Origin: Mycobacterium bohemicum DSM 44277
GTDB lineage: Bacteria > Actinomycetota > Actinomycetes > Mycobacteriales > Mycobacteriaceae
NCBI RefSeq assembly: GCF_001053185.1
Contig: NZ_CSTD01000006.1
Location: forward strand, 1 to 64,000
Direction: 5' to 3'
DNA: 64,000 bases
The notes beneath the pieces were generated by a model. That model was not told the origin of the DNA, did not search any database, and saw nothing but the letters and a program-made list of their open reading frames with translations. The translations under genes and the position numbers were made by a program. Below are positions 9,050-17,349 of the stretch, piece by piece. Numbering within the stretch: the stretch's first letter is position 1; every line of letters begins with the position of its first letter.

Positions 9050-10090
9050 ATGAGCACTGTTTCGGCCTATGCCGCCACGTCGGCCACCGAGCCGCTGACC
9101 AAGACCACCATCGAGCGGCGCGAGCCGGGCCGGCGCGACGTCGCGATCGACATCAAGTTCGCCGGGATCTGCCACTCCGACATCCACACCGTGAAAGCCG
9201 AATGGGGACAACCGAATTACCCCATTGTCCCCGGCCACGAGATCGCCGGCGTGGTCAGCGCCGTCGGCTCCGAGGTCACCAAGTACAGCGTCGGCGACCA
9301 CGTCGGCGTGGGCTGCATGGTCAACTCCTGCGGCCAGTGCAGCAGCTGTACCGCCGGGCTCGAGCAGTACTGCAAGCGGGGCGCGACCTTCACCTACAAC
9401 TCCACCGATAAGGACGGCACGCCGACGCAGGGCGGCTACAGCCAGGCCATCGTCGTGAACGAGAACTTCGTGGTCCGCATCCCGGACTCACTTCCGCTGG
9501 ACAAGGCGGCGCCCCTGTTGTGCGCTGGGATCACCCTGTTTTCGCCCCTGCGGCACTGGAAGGCCGGCGAGGGGACCCGGCTGGCGATCATCGGCCTGGG
9601 CGGTCTGGGGCACATGGGCGTCAAGCTGGGTGCGGCGATGGGCGCCGAGGTGAGCGTCCTGTCCCAGTCGCTGAAGAAGATGGAGGACGGGCTTCGGCTG
9701 GGCGCGAGCAACTACTACGCGACGTCCGACCCCGCCACCTTCAAGAAGCTGCGCGGCAGCTTCGACCTCATCCTGAACACGGTGTCGGCCAACCTGCAGC
9801 TCGGCGACTACCTGAACCTGCTCGACGTCGACGGCACGATGGTCGAACTGGGCATCCCCGAACACCCCATGCCGGTACCCGCCTTCGCGCTGGCGCTGGC
9901 ACGGCGCAGCCTGTCCGGGTCCAACATCGGCGGCATCGCCGAAACCCAGGAGATGCTGGACTTCTGCGCCGCGCGCGACGTGACACCCGAGATCGAGCTC
10001 ATCGAGCCGGACTACATCAACGAGGCCTACGAGCGGGTGCTGGCCAGCGACGTGCGCTACCGCTTCGTGATCGACATCTCGAAGCTATGA
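9050..10090 (+). CDS. adhC: Zinc-dependent NADP alcohol dehydrogenase AdhC
   Basis: This 346-residue medium-chain dehydrogenase shows the cinnamyl-alcohol-dehydrogenase subgroup motifs. GICHSDIHTVKAEWG supplies the catalytic Zn Cys and GHEIAGVVSAVGSEV the Zn His-Glu signature. CGQCSSCTAGLEQYC holds the four structural-zinc cysteines. GLGGLGHMGVKLG is the dinucleotide-binding loop, followed by SQSLKK, which suits NADP. It interconverts aldehydes and alcohols in the cytoplasm. The ATG at 9050 is supported by AGAGGA about 10 bases upstream and the conserved start MSTVSAYAA; the frame is open further upstream into the fecB shadow and was cut. Its stop overlaps the convergent DUF3349 gene by 6 bases. 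Ortholog of Rv3045 by recall. Confidence 0.95.
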   Translation: MSTVSAYAATSATEPLTKTTIERREPGRRDVAIDIKFAGICHSDIHTVKAEWGQPNYPIVPGHEIAGVVSAVGSEVTKYSVGDHVGVGCMVNSCGQCSSCTAGLEQYCKRGATFTYNSTDKDGTPTQGGYSQAIVVNENFVVRIPDSLPLDKAAPLLCAGITLFSPLRHWKAGEGTRLAIIGLGGLGHMGVKLGAAMGAEVSVLSQSLKKMEDGLRLGASNYYATSDPATFKKLRGSFDLILNTVSANLQLGDYLNLLDVDGTMVELGIPEHPMPVPAFALALARRSLSGSNIGGIAETQEMLDFCAARDVTPEIELIEPDYINEAYERVLASDVRYRFVIDISKL

Positions 10091-10516
10091 GGCGACCGCT
10101 GAGGTCTCTTCGGGCCCACAGTGCCGGGCGACCATCTCGGCCGACTCCGCTTGCTCGTCGTCGGGCACGACCTCGCTGACATCGATCCCGGCCAGCGGCC
10201 ACCCGGCGGCGGCCAGCGTCGCTGCCACCCGGATGACGTTTTCCTTGCCGGCGTCGAACTGGGTCATGTCCGAGATGAATTCGGCGATCTCGTCGCGGTC
10301 GATCGGGTGGTCGACCGTCTCCGGAGACCCTTCGACCGCGGTGATGTGGCGCACCACTTCGCGGATCTGGTCTTCGGTCAGCGGTGTGCTGCGCAGCAGG
10401 GCCATCAGCGGCACGCGGTCGGGTCCGGGAACGCCGTTCGGGTAGCCGACCTGCAGCCACCGGATCACTGAGCGGCAGAAGTGGTGGCGGTGATCCTCGT
10501 GAGGGGTATTTGTCAC
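10085..10516 (-). CDS. DUF3349-family protein (Rv3046c-like)
   Basis: This small 143-residue soluble protein starts with a His-rich stretch and a helix (HHFCRSVIRWLQVGYPNGVPGPDRVPLMALLRSTPLTEDQIREVV), as in the mycobacterial DUF3349 family. The second half is acidic and ends with a family-specific tail. The fold of the family is a small helical domain; no reaction or partner is established. It is transcribed towards adhC, and the two coding ends overlap by 6 bases. The ATG at 10516 is followed immediately by conserved sequence, so the start is likely right. No clear ribosome site is visible. Confidence 0.8.
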   Translation of the reverse strand: MTNTPHEDHRHHFCRSVIRWLQVGYPNGVPGPDRVPLMALLRSTPLTEDQIREVVRHITAVEGSPETVDHPIDRDEIAEFISDMTQFDAGKENVIRVAATLAAAGWPLAGIDVSEVVPDDEQAESAEMVARHCGPEETSAVAS

Positions 10517-10600
10517 GCCATCAGTGTCACGTCAGCGCCGTCACCGGCGCTACCGCGGCGTCGCCCGATCCGGACAATTCATGCTGCGTTCACGCTTCGA

Positions 10601-11575
10601 TCAGAAGTCCCAGTCCTCGTCCTCGGTGACGACGGCCTTGCCGATCACGTAGCTCGACCCCGAGCCGGAGAAAAAGTCGTGGTTCTCGTCGGCGTTGGGT
10701 GACAGGGCGGACAGGATGGCCGGATTCACGTCGGTCTCGTCGCGCGGGAACAGCGCCTCGTAGCCCAGGTTCATCAGCGCCTTGTTGGCGTTGTAGCGTA
10801 GGAACTTCTTGACGTCCTCGGTCAGCCCGACCTCGTCGTACAAGTCCTGGGTGTATTCCACCTCGTTGTCATAGAGCTCGAAGAGCAGCTCGTAGGTGTA
10901 GTCCTTCAGCTCGGCGCGCTTGGCGTCGTCGACCAGGGCCAGGCCGCGCTGGAACTTGTAGCCGATGTAGTAGCCGTGCACGGCCTCGTCGCGGATGATC
11001 AGCCGGATCATGTCGGCGGTGTTGGTCAGCTTGGCCCGGCTCGACCAGTACATCGGCAGGTAGAAGCCGGAGTAGAACAGGAAGCTCTCCAGCAGCGTGG
11101 AGGCCACCTTGCGCTTGAGCGGCTCGTCGCCCTTGTAGTACTGCATGACGATCTCGGCCTTGCGCTGCAGGTTGGGGTTCTCCTCCGACCAGCGGAATGC
11201 GTCGTCGATCTCGGCCGTCGAGCACAGCGTGGAGAAGATCGAGCTGTAGCTCTTGGCGTGCACCGACTCCATGAACGCGATGTTGGTGTAGACGGCCTCC
11301 TCGTGCGGGGTCAGCGCGTCGGGAATCAGGCTGACCGCCCCGACGGTGCCCTGGATCGTGTCCAGCAGCGTCAGCCCGGTGAACACCCGCATGGTCAGCT
11401 GCTTCTCGGCTGCGGTCAGCGTTCCCCAGGACGGCAGGTCGTTGGACACCGGCACCTTCTCGGGCAGCCAGAAATTGCCGGTCAGCCGGTCCCACACCTC
11501 GGCGTCTTTCTCGTCCTGCAAACGGTTCCAGTTGATCGCCGAGACGCGGTCGATCAGCTTCATGTTCTCGCTCAC
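10601..11575 (-). CDS. nrdF2: Class Ib ribonucleotide reductase small subunit NrdF2
   Basis: This 324-residue R2 subunit carries the metal ligands of the ferritin-like fold: the Glu-His pair in NIAFMESVHAKSYSSIF and the second in RLIIRDEAVHGYYIGYK. The C-terminal tail ends in TEDEDWDF, the peptide that docks into NrdE. It houses the dimetal-tyrosyl radical cofactor used by NrdE to reduce ribonucleotides; in class Ib enzymes the cofactor is assembled with NrdI. The ATG at 11575 starts MSENMKLIDRVSAINWNRL, the family N-terminus. A near-perfect NrdR box lies upstream at 11656-11671, so repression by NrdR is expected. Ortholog of Rv3048c by recall. Confidence 0.97.
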   Translation of the reverse strand: MSENMKLIDRVSAINWNRLQDEKDAEVWDRLTGNFWLPEKVPVSNDLPSWGTLTAAEKQLTMRVFTGLTLLDTIQGTVGAVSLIPDALTPHEEAVYTNIAFMESVHAKSYSSIFSTLCSTAEIDDAFRWSEENPNLQRKAEIVMQYYKGDEPLKRKVASTLLESFLFYSGFYLPMYWSSRAKLTNTADMIRLIIRDEAVHGYYIGYKFQRGLALVDDAKRAELKDYTYELLFELYDNEVEYTQDLYDEVGLTEDVKKFLRYNANKALMNLGYEALFPRDETDVNPAILSALSPNADENHDFFSGSGSSYVIGKAVVTEDEDWDF

Positions 11576-11655
11576 CAGAACCCCTCTTCACCTGACGGTT
11601 TGCCTGCGGCACTTAGGCCTCAAACAGTACCCCTGGGGTCCGACAAGCCGGTGCA

Positions 11656-11671
11656 ACACAAGATGTTGTGT
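11656..11671. promoter_or_regulatory. Candidate NrdR box upstream of nrdF2
   Basis: ACACAAGATGTTGTGT is a perfect 6-bp inverted repeat with a 4-bp centre. It fits the 16-bp NrdR box pattern (ACACWATATATWGTGT) at 14 of 16 positions. It lies 81 bases upstream of the nrdF2 start on the side where its promoter must be. Operation by NrdR is inferred from the motif and the target gene. Confidence 0.72.
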
Positions 11672-11686
11672 CTGCGTGTCGTGCGA

Positions 11687-12307
11687 TCAGTCCAGCCCGG
11701 CCTGGCGCAGGGCGTGCGTGAGCCCGTCCTCCAGGGCCCGAAGCGCGATGTCGGTCAGCCGGCTCAGCTCGTCGACGTCCTCGCCGCCCGTGCCCATCCA
11801 CGCCTCCAGGGACGCGAACACCGCGGTCGCCAGGCTCTGCGCGGCGACGTCGGCGATCATCGCGCCGTCGGCGGTGGGCGCCGACCGCTCGTGGATGAAG
11901 CGCCGGATCTCGTCGGCGACCTGATCGCGCATCCGCCGGATGTGGCTGGTGATGATGTCCTGGTCGAGGTCGCGCGAGCGGATCGTCGCGGCCTCCTGCA
12001 CCATCCGGAAGTCAAACGGGAACGCGTCCACCGCTTTGCGCACCGACTGGGCGACGGGCTCGCCGTGCGGGCGCATCGCCAAAGCGCGGGCGAACCATTC
12101 GAAGCCGATGTCGTAGTCGGCGAAGATCACCGCGTGCTTGGACGGGAAATGCCGGTAGAAGGTCCGCTCGGTGACCCCGACGTCGGCGGCGATGTCGGCG
12201 ACGGAGGTCTGGTGCACGCCGTCGGCCACGAACCGCTTCATGGCCGCCTGCTGTAGCGCCTGTCGCGTGCGCCGGCTCCGGGACTCCACCCACCCAGCAG
12301 ACACCAA
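11687..12307 (-). CDS. TetR/AcrR-family transcriptional regulator
   Basis: This 206-residue protein has an N-terminal TetR helix-turn-helix (ADIAADVGVTERTFYRHFPSKHAVIFA, residues about 37-63) and a helical ligand domain. It is divergent from the CrtI-like oxidoreductase gene. The 70-bp gap contains a perfect inverted repeat, ATGTCA-N4-TGACAT at 12328-12343, and a further TGTCAC half site at 12309-12314 that abuts its own start. Regulation of both genes is therefore likely. The start used is TTG at 12307; the adjacent GTG at 12304 is equally possible, and no Shine-Dalgarno sequence is seen. The inducer is unknown. The block is absent, as I recall, from the M. tuberculosis locus, so it appears accessory. 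Confidence 0.85.
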   Translation of the reverse strand: MVSAGWVESRSRRTRQALQQAAMKRFVADGVHQTSVADIAADVGVTERTFYRHFPSKHAVIFADYDIGFEWFARALAMRPHGEPVAQSVRKAVDAFPFDFRMVQEAATIRSRDLDQDIITSHIRRMRDQVADEIRRFIHERSAPTADGAMIADVAAQSLATAVFASLEAWMGTGGEDVDELSRLTDIALRALEDGLTHALRQAGLD

Positions 12308-12327
12308 ATGTCACCGTTGACGCAAAT

Positions 12328-12343
12328 ATGTCAGATGTGACAT
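12328..12343. promoter_or_regulatory. Candidate TetR operator between the regulator and the CrtI-like gene
   Basis: ATGTCAGATGTGACAT is a perfect 6-bp inverted repeat around a 4-bp centre, lying 35 bases before the oxidoreductase ATG and 21 bases before the regulator start. A second TGTCAC half site is at 12309-12314. Assignment to the adjacent TetR protein is inferred from position. Confidence 0.6.
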
Positions 12344-12377
12344 TGTGCGTTGGGTCCCGGCTAACAAAGGAGTCAGC

Positions 12378-13955
12378 ATGGCGGACTACGACGCGATCGT
12401 CATCGGGGCGGGCCACAACGGCCTGGTCGCCGCCAACGTGTTGGCCAAGAACGGCGCGAAAGTGCTTGTCCTGGAACGGGCCAACTTTCTCGGCGGCATG
12501 GCGGCCACCCGCGAGCTCTTCGACGGATACAAGCACAGCGTCGGCGCCTGGGCCGTGCTGATCTGGCGCCAGGAGATGACCGAGCGCCTGGAGCTGGCCA
12601 AGTGGGGCTTCGAGCTGATGAACCAGTGGACGTCGACGTGCACCTTCGGCGACCCGGCCGACACGCCGTTCGTGATGTACAACGACCTCGAACGCATGGC
12701 GCGCCACCTGCTCGACGACCACGGGGCCGACACGGCGGCGTCCCTCGGTGGCCTGTTCGCCCACATCGGCCGCTTCGCACCGTATTTCGTCGACTCGGCG
12801 TTCGGCCCCCCGCTGGACATCATCGAGGTGATCGCCGCGCAGCCCACGCCCGAGGACCGGCACGACTTCGCCCAGATGTGGTACGGCAGCACGATGGACA
12901 CCGTCCGCCGCTTCTTCGCGCCGGATCAGGCCCGCTGCATCCAGGGCTCGATGGCCGCGATGTCGATCGACGCGTTCGACGGCGGCCCCTGGACGCCCGG
13001 CTCGCACGCCTCGACGCTGTATCACTATCTGATCGGCGGTGGCAACGTCGAATACATCATGCCGCGGGGCGGCATCGGCTCGTTGAGCGCCGCGCTGTGC
13101 CGCCGCGCCGAAGCGCTTGGGGCCGAGGTGCAACTGAAGCACCACGTCAAGGAGATCCTGGTGACCGACGGGCGCGCCACCGGCGTCCAACTCCGCGACG
13201 GCACAACGATTTCGGCCGACGCCGTGCTGTCGTCGCTGGATCCGTACACCACCTTCGTGAATCTGGCCGGCGCGCAGCACTTTGCGCCCGATTACATCCG
13301 CAAGATCAAAGAGATCAACTTCAACCTCGGATACATCCAGGCGCACTTGACCATTGACCAGGCCCCCCAGTGGATCGAGCGGCTGCAGCCCTACATGCAC
13401 GACAACGGGCAGTGGTGTCCCACCGTCGCCTATGCGCCGTCGCCGGAATACATCAGCGACGCCTGGGAGCAGTACCGCAAGGGGCAGCTTCCCGACGCCC
13501 CGCCCACCTATCTGTACATCCCCAGCATGGTCGACTCGTCGCTGGCGCCCGAGGGCAAGCACAGCGCAACGATTTTCACGCCCTACTTCCCCACCGGGCT
13601 GGACGCCGACGAGAACCGCAGCTGGAAGGAGCACTACGCCGACACCTGCGTGCGGATCTTCGACGCGCACGCGCCCGGCTTCGCCGACTCCATCACCAAC
13701 CGCGTGGTGTTCTCCAACCGCTACTTCGGCAGCACGTTCAGCGCGCACGCCGGTGACTATTCGCACGGCCTGCTGCAGCCCAACCAGCTGTGGACGGGGC
13801 GCGTGGTCGAGGGCGAGGACAAGTTCGCCACACCGGTCGACGGGCTCTACCTGTGCGGCCAATGCACCCATCCGGGTCCCGGGGTCACCGGCATCCCCGG
13901 GTGGAACGGCGCCGAGGCGGCCCTGCAACATCTGAACGCGCGCGTCCGGGGCTAG
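12378..13955 (+). CDS. FAD-dependent phytoene-desaturase-like oxidoreductase (CrtI/retinol saturase type)
   Basis: This 525-residue protein begins with a dinucleotide-binding fold, DYDAIVIGAGHNGLVAANVLAKNG, followed by VLVLERANFLGGMAA. Mid-protein it has YIMPRGGIGSLSAALCRRAEALGAEVQLKHHVKEI, and near the C-terminus LYLCGQCTHPGPGVTGIPGWNGAEAAL, the FAD-binding end motif of CrtI-like enzymes. It should oxidise or isomerise a polyene or other hydrophobic substrate with FAD; the substrate is unknown and no carotenoid gene is nearby. The ATG at 12378 follows AAAGGAG with good spacing; the frame is open to 12345 but lacks that support. It is divergent from a TetR gene and probably controlled by it. 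Downstream is an SRPBCC protein. Confidence 0.86.
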   Translation: MADYDAIVIGAGHNGLVAANVLAKNGAKVLVLERANFLGGMAATRELFDGYKHSVGAWAVLIWRQEMTERLELAKWGFELMNQWTSTCTFGDPADTPFVMYNDLERMARHLLDDHGADTAASLGGLFAHIGRFAPYFVDSAFGPPLDIIEVIAAQPTPEDRHDFAQMWYGSTMDTVRRFFAPDQARCIQGSMAAMSIDAFDGGPWTPGSHASTLYHYLIGGGNVEYIMPRGGIGSLSAALCRRAEALGAEVQLKHHVKEILVTDGRATGVQLRDGTTISADAVLSSLDPYTTFVNLAGAQHFAPDYIRKIKEINFNLGYIQAHLTIDQAPQWIERLQPYMHDNGQWCPTVAYAPSPEYISDAWEQYRKGQLPDAPPTYLYIPSMVDSSLAPEGKHSATIFTPYFPTGLDADENRSWKEHYADTCVRIFDAHAPGFADSITNRVVFSNRYFGSTFSAHAGDYSHGLLQPNQLWTGRVVEGEDKFATPVDGLYLCGQCTHPGPGVTGIPGWNGAEAALQHLNARVRG

Positions 13956-13972
13956 GCAGAGCACGCGCCGCG

Positions 13973-13990
13973 ATGTACCATTTGGTACAT
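13973..13990. promoter_or_regulatory. Palindrome overlapping the SRPBCC start codon, candidate operator
   Basis: ATGTACCA-TT-TGGTACAT is a perfect 8-bp inverted repeat. Its last two bases are the first two of the ATG at 13989, so a bound repressor would cover the start of a leaderless or short-leader transcript. The TetR gene downstream (14419) is the natural candidate for autoregulation. Confidence 0.62.
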
Positions 13991-14435
13991 GATTACCGAA
14001 GACAGCGTCGTGATCGACGCGCCGCCGCAGCTGGTGTGGGAGGTCTTCAGCGACGTCGAGCGCTGGCGCGAGTGGACCGCCTCGGTGACGTCGCTGACCG
14101 GGTTGGACGGTCCCGGGCTGGCCGTCGGTAAGCGGTTCGCGATCAAGCAGCCGGGCATGCAGAAGCTGACCTGGACGGTCTGCGAGATCGACCCCGGCGC
14201 GTCCTGGACCTGGGTGCAGCGCTCCCCCGGCGCGACCACCACCGCTCGCCATGACGTGATCGCCCAATCGGACGGCCGAACGTTGGTCAAACAGCGGCTC
14301 GACCAACGCGGCCCGTTGGGCGCACTGGTCGCCCGCCTGATGCTCAAGAAGACAAAGCGATTCCTCGACATGGAGGCCCGTGGACTCAAGGCGCGCTCAG
14401 AGCAGCTCAGCCGCGCCGATGACGCGCGCTCCTGA
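13989..14435 (+). CDS. SRPBCC-family (polyketide cyclase/START-like) protein
   Basis: This 148-residue protein has the SRPBCC pattern: SVVIDAPPQLVWEVFSDVERWREWT at the N-terminus, a central beta-sheet region with DPGASWTWVQRSPG, and a long C-terminal helix (LMLKKTKRFLDMEARGLKARSEQL). These proteins bind hydrophobic ligands in a deep cavity; no catalytic residues are diagnostic here. The ATG at 13989 lies inside an 18-bp palindrome, and no Shine-Dalgarno sequence is possible upstream of it, which fits leaderless translation. Its end overlaps the following TetR gene by 17 bases, so the two are co-expressed. It may supply or bind the ligand sensed by that regulator, which is inference. Confidence 0.8.
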   Translation: MITEDSVVIDAPPQLVWEVFSDVERWREWTASVTSLTGLDGPGLAVGKRFAIKQPGMQKLTWTVCEIDPGASWTWVQRSPGATTTARHDVIAQSDGRTLVKQRLDQRGPLGALVARLMLKKTKRFLDMEARGLKARSEQLSRADDARS

Positions 14436-14976
14436 CTCGCAACGGCGCAGGCAGCTGCTCGATGCGCTGATCGAGGAGTTCGCCACCGGCGGGATCGGTG
14501 ACCGCTCGCTGCGCGACGTCGCGGCCGCCGTCGGGACCAGCCATCGAATGTTGCTGCACCACTTCGGGTCTCGAGAGGATCTGCTGGTGGCGATCGTCGA
14601 GGAGGTCGAGCGCCGCCAGATGGGGCTCCTGACCGAGCTGCCCACGAACCCGGCGGCCGCGTTCGCCGCGATGTGGGCCGACCTCCGCCGGCGCGAGCTG
14701 CGCAACGTCGAACGCCTGTTTTTCGAGTGCTACGCCCGGGCGGCCCAGGGCGAGAAGCCTTTTGACCGCATGGTTCCCGGCGCGGTCGACGGCTGGCTCG
14801 AGGCCGTGGCCGCCGCCGACGGCCACGCCGACCCCGCGATGGCCCGGCTCGGGCTGGCCGTCACCCGGGGCCTGCTGCTGGATCTGGTGGCCACCGACGA
14901 CGACGCCGGCGTGGACGCCGCCGCCCGGGCTTTCGCCGACCTGTTAGGCGGTCGCCGCCCGGGCCTTGAGGCGTGA
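14419..14976 (+). CDS. TetR-family transcriptional regulator
   Basis: This 185-residue regulator has the HTH at residues about 27-58 (RDVAAAVGTSHRMLLHHFGSREDLLVAIVEE). The ATG at 14419 overlaps the SRPBCC coding end, so the pair is translationally coupled. The frame runs upstream to 14380, but that part lies wholly inside the other gene. It probably represses the SRPBCC-TetR transcript through the palindrome at 13973-13990. Its 3' end overlaps the convergent monooxygenase gene by 33 bases, an unusually long tail-to-tail overlap. Confidence 0.83.
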   Translation: MTRAPDSQRRRQLLDALIEEFATGGIGDRSLRDVAAAVGTSHRMLLHHFGSREDLLVAIVEEVERRQMGLLTELPTNPAAAFAAMWADLRRRELRNVERLFFECYARAAQGEKPFDRMVPGAVDGWLEAVAAADGHADPAMARLGLAVTRGLLLDLVATDDDAGVDAAARAFADLLGGRRPGLEA

Positions 14977-16497
14977 GCCCGCGCCCACGCCAAAGAACCG
15001 GTACTCCTCCGGTTTGACCGAGCGCGTCGCCCGCCAGTACTGCCAGGTGTAGCCGCCCCACAACACGGTGTTTTTGCCGTGCTCGTCCAGATACCAGCTG
15101 CTGCAGCCGCCGCTGTTCCACACCGAGTGCGAAAGCTGTTCCTGCAGCGCGTCGTTGAACCGGTCCTGTGCGGCGCGGGTGGGGGCCAGCGCCTGCGCGC
15201 CCATCTTGTCGCACTTGGCGATCGCGTCGGCGACGTAGTGGATCTGGGACTCGATCATGAACACCACGGAGTTGTGCCCCAGCCCGGTGTTGGGGCCCAG
15301 CAGGAAGAACAGGTTGGGCACGTCGGCGACGGTGATGCCGCGATGCGCGCCGATGCCCTCGCGGTTCCATCGGTCCACCAGGTCCTCACCGTGCAGCCCC
15401 TTGATCTGGACGTAGGTGTAGGAGTCGGTGACGTGAAAACCGGTGCCGTAGACGATCACGTCCACCTTGTGCTCGGTGCCGTCGGCGGTGACGATCCCGT
15501 CGGGGGTGATCCGGGTGATGCGATCGGTGATCAGCTTGGTCTTGGGGTTCGCGACGGCCGGGTAGTACGTGGAGGAGTTCAGGATTCGCTTGCAGCCCAA
15601 CCGATAATGCGGCGTCAGCTTGCGGCGCAGCTCGCGGTCCTTGATCGAGCGCCGGATGTTGTACTTCGCGTAGCCCTCGATGAACCGCAGCATGTCCGGG
15701 CGCTTGGTCATCCCGAAGGCCAGGGCCTCCTGCGCCCAGTAGATGCCCAGCCGCACCGCCGCGCGCAGCCCGGGCACATTCTCCATCGCGCGCCGGATCG
15801 GTGCGGGGATTTCGGGGTTGGACCGCGGCACGACCCACGCCGGGGTGCGCTGGTAGAGCTGGAGTTCGGCGACCCGCCCGACGATCTCGGGCACGATCTG
15901 GATCGCGCTGGCCCCGGTGCCGATCACGGCGACCCGCTTGCCGGTCAGGTCGACGCTGTGGTCCCACTCCGCGGAATGGAAAGCGGGACCGCGAAATTCG
16001 TCGCGACCCTCGATGTCGGGCAGGGCCGGGATGTGCAGCGCGCCGGCGCCGGAGATCAGGAATTGCCCGACGTACTCGCGGCCGTCACTGGTGAAGACGT
16101 GCCAGCGGTACTCGTCCTCGTCCCAGTGCGCGCGATCCACGTGGGAGCCGAACTCGATGTAGCGGCGCAGCCCGTATTTCTCGGTGACGCCCTGCAGGTA
16201 GTCCCAGATCTCGGGTTGGTAGGAAAACGGGTTCTTCCAGTCCGGCTTGGGCTCGAAGGAGAAGGAGTACAGGTGCGAGGGGATGTCGCAGGCGCATCCG
16301 GGATAGCTGTTGTCGCGCCAGGTGCCGCCGATGTCGTCGGCCTTCTCCAGGATGATGAAGTCCACGCCCTGCTGCTGCAGCCTGATGGCCATCCCGAGGC
16401 CGGAGAAGCCGGTGCCGATGATGATGGCCCGGGTGCGCACGGGGCGGTGGGCTTGAGTCGCCGGCCCCGGTTCGGTGGAGGCTTCGGCAATGGTCAT
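14944..16497 (-). CDS. Flavin-containing Baeyer-Villiger-type monooxygenase (Rv3049c-like)
   Basis: This 517-residue protein has FAD-binding GTGFSGLGMAIRLQQQG near residue 31, the BVMO fingerprint FRGPAFHSAEWDHS (FxGxxxHxxxW) near 169, and the NADP-binding GKRVAVIGTGASAIQIVPEI directly after it. The C-terminal half has GTGFHVTDSYT and LLGPNTGLGHNS, as in cyclohexanone- and EthA-type monooxygenases. It should insert oxygen into ketones or oxidise heteroatoms using NADPH and FAD. The ATG at 16497 gives the family length. Ortholog of Rv3049c by recall; in M. tuberculosis it directly neighbours nrdF2, whereas here a TetR/CrtI/SRPBCC block lies between them. Confidence 0.92.
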   Translation of the reverse strand: MTIAEASTEPGPATQAHRPVRTRAIIIGTGFSGLGMAIRLQQQGVDFIILEKADDIGGTWRDNSYPGCACDIPSHLYSFSFEPKPDWKNPFSYQPEIWDYLQGVTEKYGLRRYIEFGSHVDRAHWDEDEYRWHVFTSDGREYVGQFLISGAGALHIPALPDIEGRDEFRGPAFHSAEWDHSVDLTGKRVAVIGTGASAIQIVPEIVGRVAELQLYQRTPAWVVPRSNPEIPAPIRRAMENVPGLRAAVRLGIYWAQEALAFGMTKRPDMLRFIEGYAKYNIRRSIKDRELRRKLTPHYRLGCKRILNSSTYYPAVANPKTKLITDRITRITPDGIVTADGTEHKVDVIVYGTGFHVTDSYTYVQIKGLHGEDLVDRWNREGIGAHRGITVADVPNLFFLLGPNTGLGHNSVVFMIESQIHYVADAIAKCDKMGAQALAPTRAAQDRFNDALQEQLSHSVWNSGGCSSWYLDEHGKNTVLWGGYTWQYWRATRSVKPEEYRFFGVGAGSRLKARAATA

Positions 16498-16585
16498 TCT
16501 GCGATCCTTCCTGGGAACGCCGGTACCGCATACTTCGTGGGTCCCAGTCTGTCCGGCCCCGTTGGGGCTGTCAACGCGGCACTGG

Positions 16586-17251
16586 TCACCGCGCCTCGGT
16601 GAGCAGGGCGATGGATCGGCGCAGCTGCTGCTCGGGTGGCGCCGGCGGCAGCGGCCGCTCCGGATGGGTGCGGAACGCGTCGATCATCAACGCGGCGAAG
16701 CGGCGCCACGCGTCGGGGGCCGAGGCGCCGGTGGCGCGCAGCACGCCGGCGTTGGCCAGCAGCATCACGACGATGTCCCCGGCCACCACGTCGTTGCGCA
16801 GCGCGCCGTCCCGCTGCGCCCGGGCGATCAGGGTTCTCACCTTCTCGACCGCCTCGTTCGTGCGCTGCTCCACGGCGCTGCTGGCGGGAAACGCCGTCGT
16901 CAACAGGTCGCGCAGGCCGGCATCGGCCGCCTGCATCTCGCAGAGTTCGAGCACCAGGCCGCAGAAACCCTCCCAGGCGTCGGGATGGGCCAGCGCCCGA
17001 TCCACCGCCCGGGTGTAGCGGGAGATGTTGCGCTCGAACGCGGCCGCCGCCAGGTCGGCGCGGGTCGGGAAGCGCCGGTAGAGCGTGGCCACGCCCACCC
17101 CGGCGCGCCCGGCGATCTCCTCCAGCGGCACCGACAGCCCGCGCTCGGCGAACAGCTCGGCGGCGGCGGACAGGATCCGGTCGCGGTTGAGTTGGGCGTC
17201 GGCGCGAAGTGGCCTGGATCCCTCTGTGCGCGGCGTTGCGCGTGAAATCAC
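16586..17251 (-). CDS. TetR-family regulator of the adjacent MFS efflux gene
   Basis: This protein of about 221 residues has an N-terminal HTH (EEIAGRAGVGVATLYRRFPTRADLAAAAF). It is divergent from the 14-TM MFS gene, the classic layout of a TetR-regulated drug efflux pair. The perfect repeat TGGAGGT-TG-ACCTCCA at 17274-17289 lies just upstream. I chose GTG 17251 because a TATGCT element six bases before it fits a -10 box with leaderless initiation, which puts the palindrome in the promoter. A GTG at 17290 would add 13 residues and place the operator inside the gene. The inducer is unknown. The pair is an insertion relative to the remembered M. tuberculosis order. Confidence 0.82.
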   Translation of the reverse strand: MISRATPRTEGSRPLRADAQLNRDRILSAAAELFAERGLSVPLEEIAGRAGVGVATLYRRFPTRADLAAAAFERNISRYTRAVDRALAHPDAWEGFCGLVLELCEMQAADAGLRDLLTTAFPASSAVEQRTNEAVEKVRTLIARAQRDGALRNDVVAGDIVVMLLANAGVLRATGASAPDAWRRFAALMIDAFRTHPERPLPPAPPEQQLRRSIALLTEAR

Positions 17252-17273
17252 AGGTCGAGCATACCGGTTCAAC

Positions 17274-17289
17274 TGGAGGTTGACCTCCA
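17274..17289. promoter_or_regulatory. Candidate TetR operator for the MFS/TetR pair
   Basis: TGGAGGTTGACCTCCA is a perfect 7-bp inverted repeat with a 2-bp centre in the divergent intergenic region. A second small palindrome, GTGGT-A-ACCAC, is at 17315-17325, on the MFS side. Confidence 0.62.
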
Positions 17290-17349
17290 CTTGTGCCTAT
17301 CGTCGAAGAGGTAAGTGGTAACCACCCTCCACATAGGAACGGAGCACAC

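Noticed and set aside
10500..10600. Small gene between nrdF2 and the DUF3349 gene.
   Set aside because: The open stretches there are short, lack starts with ribosome sites and have no protein-like composition.
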